From: Bacteroidales bacterium
GTDB taxonomy: Bacteria > Bacteroidota > Bacteroidia > Bacteroidales > P3
Reading direction: 5' to 3'
NCBI GenBank assembly: GCA_017962545.1
Contig: JAGCVD010000015.1
Coordinates: 1-62,022 of the forward strand
Length of the DNA stretch: 62,022 nt
Below are positions 60,459 through 62,022 of this stretch, piece after piece; position 1 is the stretch's first letter; each line of letters opens with the position of its first letter. The translations under genes and the position numbers were made by a program. The notes under the pieces were generated by a model. That model ran no database searches and had not been told where the DNA came from. It saw only the letters and a program-made list of their open reading frames with translations.

Positions 60459-62022
60459 TTATTTTGCTTTGCTCTCGCTTTGCGCAGGGTTGTAGAAGAC
60501 AAACTGGCCGTCGATGACGTCGATGATGATAGTCTCGTTGCTGTGTATCTTGCCTTCGAGCAGCTGACGGCTCATCTCGTTGAGTATCTCACGCTGGATG
60601 ACACGCTTCACCGGACGGGCACCCATGGCGGGGTCGTAGCCCACTTCGGCCAGCCGGCTGACGGCCTCGTCGGTTGCCGAGATGGTAATCTCGTTCTGCT
60701 CCAACATCTTGGCCACCATACGCAGCTGTATGCGGACGATGTCCTTAATCTGGTTCTGGCTCAAGGGCTGGAACATGATGATTTCGTCGATACGGTTCAA
60801 AAACTCGGGACGTATCCTCTGCTTCAGCAACTCCATCACGGCCTTCTTGGTCTCGTCGAGCTCGTACTGTGAGGGAACGCCGTTCTCCAGCTTCTCACGG
60901 ATGATGTCGCTGCCCATGTTCGAGGTCATGATGATGATAGTGTTCTTGAAGTCGCAGGTGCGGCCCTTGTTGTCGGTCAACCGACCGTCCTCGAGCACCT
61001 GCAGCAGGATGTTGAACACATCGGGGTGAGCCTTCTCAATCTCGTCGAACAGCACGATGCTGTAGGGTTTTCTACGCACAGCCTCGGTCAGCTGGCCGCT
61101 CTCGTCGTAACCGACGTACCCCGGAGGTGCACCGATAAGTCTAGAGACACTGTGGCGCTCCTGGTACTCGCTCATATCGATACGCACCATCATATTCTCG
61201 TCGTCGAACAGCACCTCGGCGAGGGCCTTTGCCAGCTCGGTCTTGCCGACACCCGTGGTGCCGAGGAAAATAAAGCTGCCGATGGGACGCTTGCCGTCGC
61301 TGAGGCCCGCACGCGAACGGCGCACAGCGTTGGCGATGACCGAGATGGCCTCGTCCTGACCCACCACACGCTTGTGCAGCTCGTCCTCGAGGTGCAGCAG
61401 CCGCTCGCGCTCGCTCTGCAGCATACGCGTCACGGGGATACCGGTCCACTTCGAGACCACCTCGGCAATCTGCTCCGAGTCGACCTCCTCGTTAATCAAG
61501 GCATTGTCCGACTGCATCTGCTTCAGCTGGTCCTTGAGCTCCTGCACCTTCTTCTCAGCCTCGCGGATACGGCCGTAGCGCAGTTCGGCCACCTTGGCAT
61601 AGTCGCCGGCACGCTCGGCCTGCTCGGCCTCGAACTTGTAACTCTCGATGTTCTTCACCTCGGCCTGGATGGCCTCCACCACCTGCTTCTCGTTCTGCCA
61701 GCGGGCCTTCATCTGGTCGCGCTGCTCGCGCAGTTCGGACAGTACCTTGTCGAGCTGGGCAATCTTGTCCTGGTCATTTTCTCTTTTAATAGCCTCGCGC
61801 TCAATCTCCAGCTGACGGATACGGCGTTCGATTTCATCCAGTTCCTCGGGCACCGAGTCAATCTCCAGTCTCAGCTTGGCCGCAGCCTCGTCGATAAGGT
61901 CTATGGCCTTGTCGGGCAGGAAACGGTCGCTGATGTAACGGTGCGAGAGCTCGGCGGCGGCGATGATGGCCTCGTCCTTGATACGCACACGGTGGTGCAC
62001 CTCATAGCGCTCCTTCAGGCCA
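60459..62022 (-). CDS. clpB: ATP-dependent disaggregase ClpB, C-terminal part (cut by window edge)
   Basis: About 520 residues of the C-terminal part; the N-terminus is outside. The end of the first AAA+ domain (DEAAAKLRLEIDSVP) is followed by the long coiled-coil middle domain (VKNIESYKFEAEQAERAGDYAKVAELRYG), the linker WTGIPVTRML, and the second AAA+ domain with Walker A TTGVGKTELAKAL, Walker B VLFDEIEKAHPDVFNILLQ and GAPPGYVGYDESGQLTEAVR. It solubilises aggregated proteins with DnaK. It ends in a short basic tail (SESKAK). Confidence 0.97.
   Translation of the reverse strand, partial: GLKERYEVHHRVRIKDEAIIAAAELSHRYISDRFLPDKAIDLIDEAAAKLRLEIDSVPEELDEIERRIRQLEIEREAIKRENDQDKIAQLDKVLSELREQRDQMKARWQNEKQVVEAIQAEVKNIESYKFEAEQAERAGDYAKVAELRYGRIREAEKKVQELKDQLKQMQSDNALINEEVDSEQIAEVVSKWTGIPVTRMLQSERERLLHLEDELHKRVVGQDEAISVIANAVRRSRAGLSDGKRPIGSFIFLGTTGVGKTELAKALAEVLFDDENMMVRIDMSEYQERHSVSRLIGAPPGYVGYDESGQLTEAVRRKPYSIVLFDEIEKAHPDVFNILLQVLEDGRLTDNKGRTCDFKNTIIIMTSNMGSDIIREKLENGVPSQYELDETKKAVMELLKQRIRPEFLNRIDEIIMFQPLSQNQIKDIVRIQLRMVAKMLEQNEITISATDEAVSRLAEVGYDPAMGARPVKRVIQREILNEMSRQLLEGKIHSNETIIIDVIDGQFVFYNPAQSESKAK

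Overview
The window comes from a member of the Bacteroidota, most likely order Bacteroidales. Evidence: many promoters carry the phylum's -7 element TAnnTTTG, sometimes with TTG about 18-20 bases upstream; there is a PorW/SprE type IX secretion lipoprotein; and it holds family-restricted genes (DUF3822 beside rsmD, DUF4199 beside a family 2 glycosyltransferase, DUF5723, a radical-SAM-associated putative lipoprotein, Mpl, an acyl-ACP thioesterase). It is gene-dense chromosomal DNA with many ATGA/TAATG overlaps. I saw no insertion sequence, prophage, CRISPR array, rRNA or tRNA gene.

Layout. 1-458 (-): start of a secreted propeller-like protein. 688-3205 (+): argS and a thioesterase. 3327-19569 (-): CYTH protein, purC, rsmD, DUF3822; then an AmgK-like kinase/RapZ fusion, bactofilin, PorW, ychF; a glycosyltransferase and DUF4199; AsmA, a lipoprotein, hpt, a SUMF1-domain protein, pyrE. 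20036-30594 (+): membrane pyrophosphatase, two envelope proteins, der, thioredoxin, DUF58, queA, rarA. 30591-43849 (-): a pair of membrane regulators, ispG, a DUF2027-like protein, mpl; an HD hydrolase, a secreted protein, a C_GCAxxG_C_C protein, a TrmH-family methylase, sufB; a deoxyhypusine-synthase homologue, a lipoprotein, dnaB. 44080-50019 (+): GroES-like, alaS, a small protein, a secreted protein, tgt. 50020-62022 (-): YebC, SulP transporter, PAP2, comB, two lipoproteins, RNase P RNA, an anti-sigma/ECF sigma pair, trmO, aldo/keto reductase, threonine aldolase, and the 3' part of clpB.

The most unusual signal is a set of about 13 short tandem arrays with units of 7, 8, 9 or 11 bases. Each locus has its own unit sequence. 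Some are simple direct arrays between genes or over stop codons (e.g. 12703, 26797, 47046, 56919). Others lie in frame inside conserved enzymes (argS, alaS, HD hydrolase, trmO). Several come as two arms with the same unit in opposite orientation, able to fold as a hairpin: in the P12 region of RNase P RNA, in trmO, between trxA and DUF58, in the intergenic region near 35.5 kb, and in the PorW signal peptide, where one arm encodes the basic n-region and the opposite arm the hydrophobic core.

The second highlight is the ECF sigma/anti-sigma pair at 56.1-57.5 kb. The predicted periplasmic end of the anti-sigma protein looks like a gliding-motility-type (type IX secretion type B) C-terminal domain, suggesting a link between secretion and transcription.
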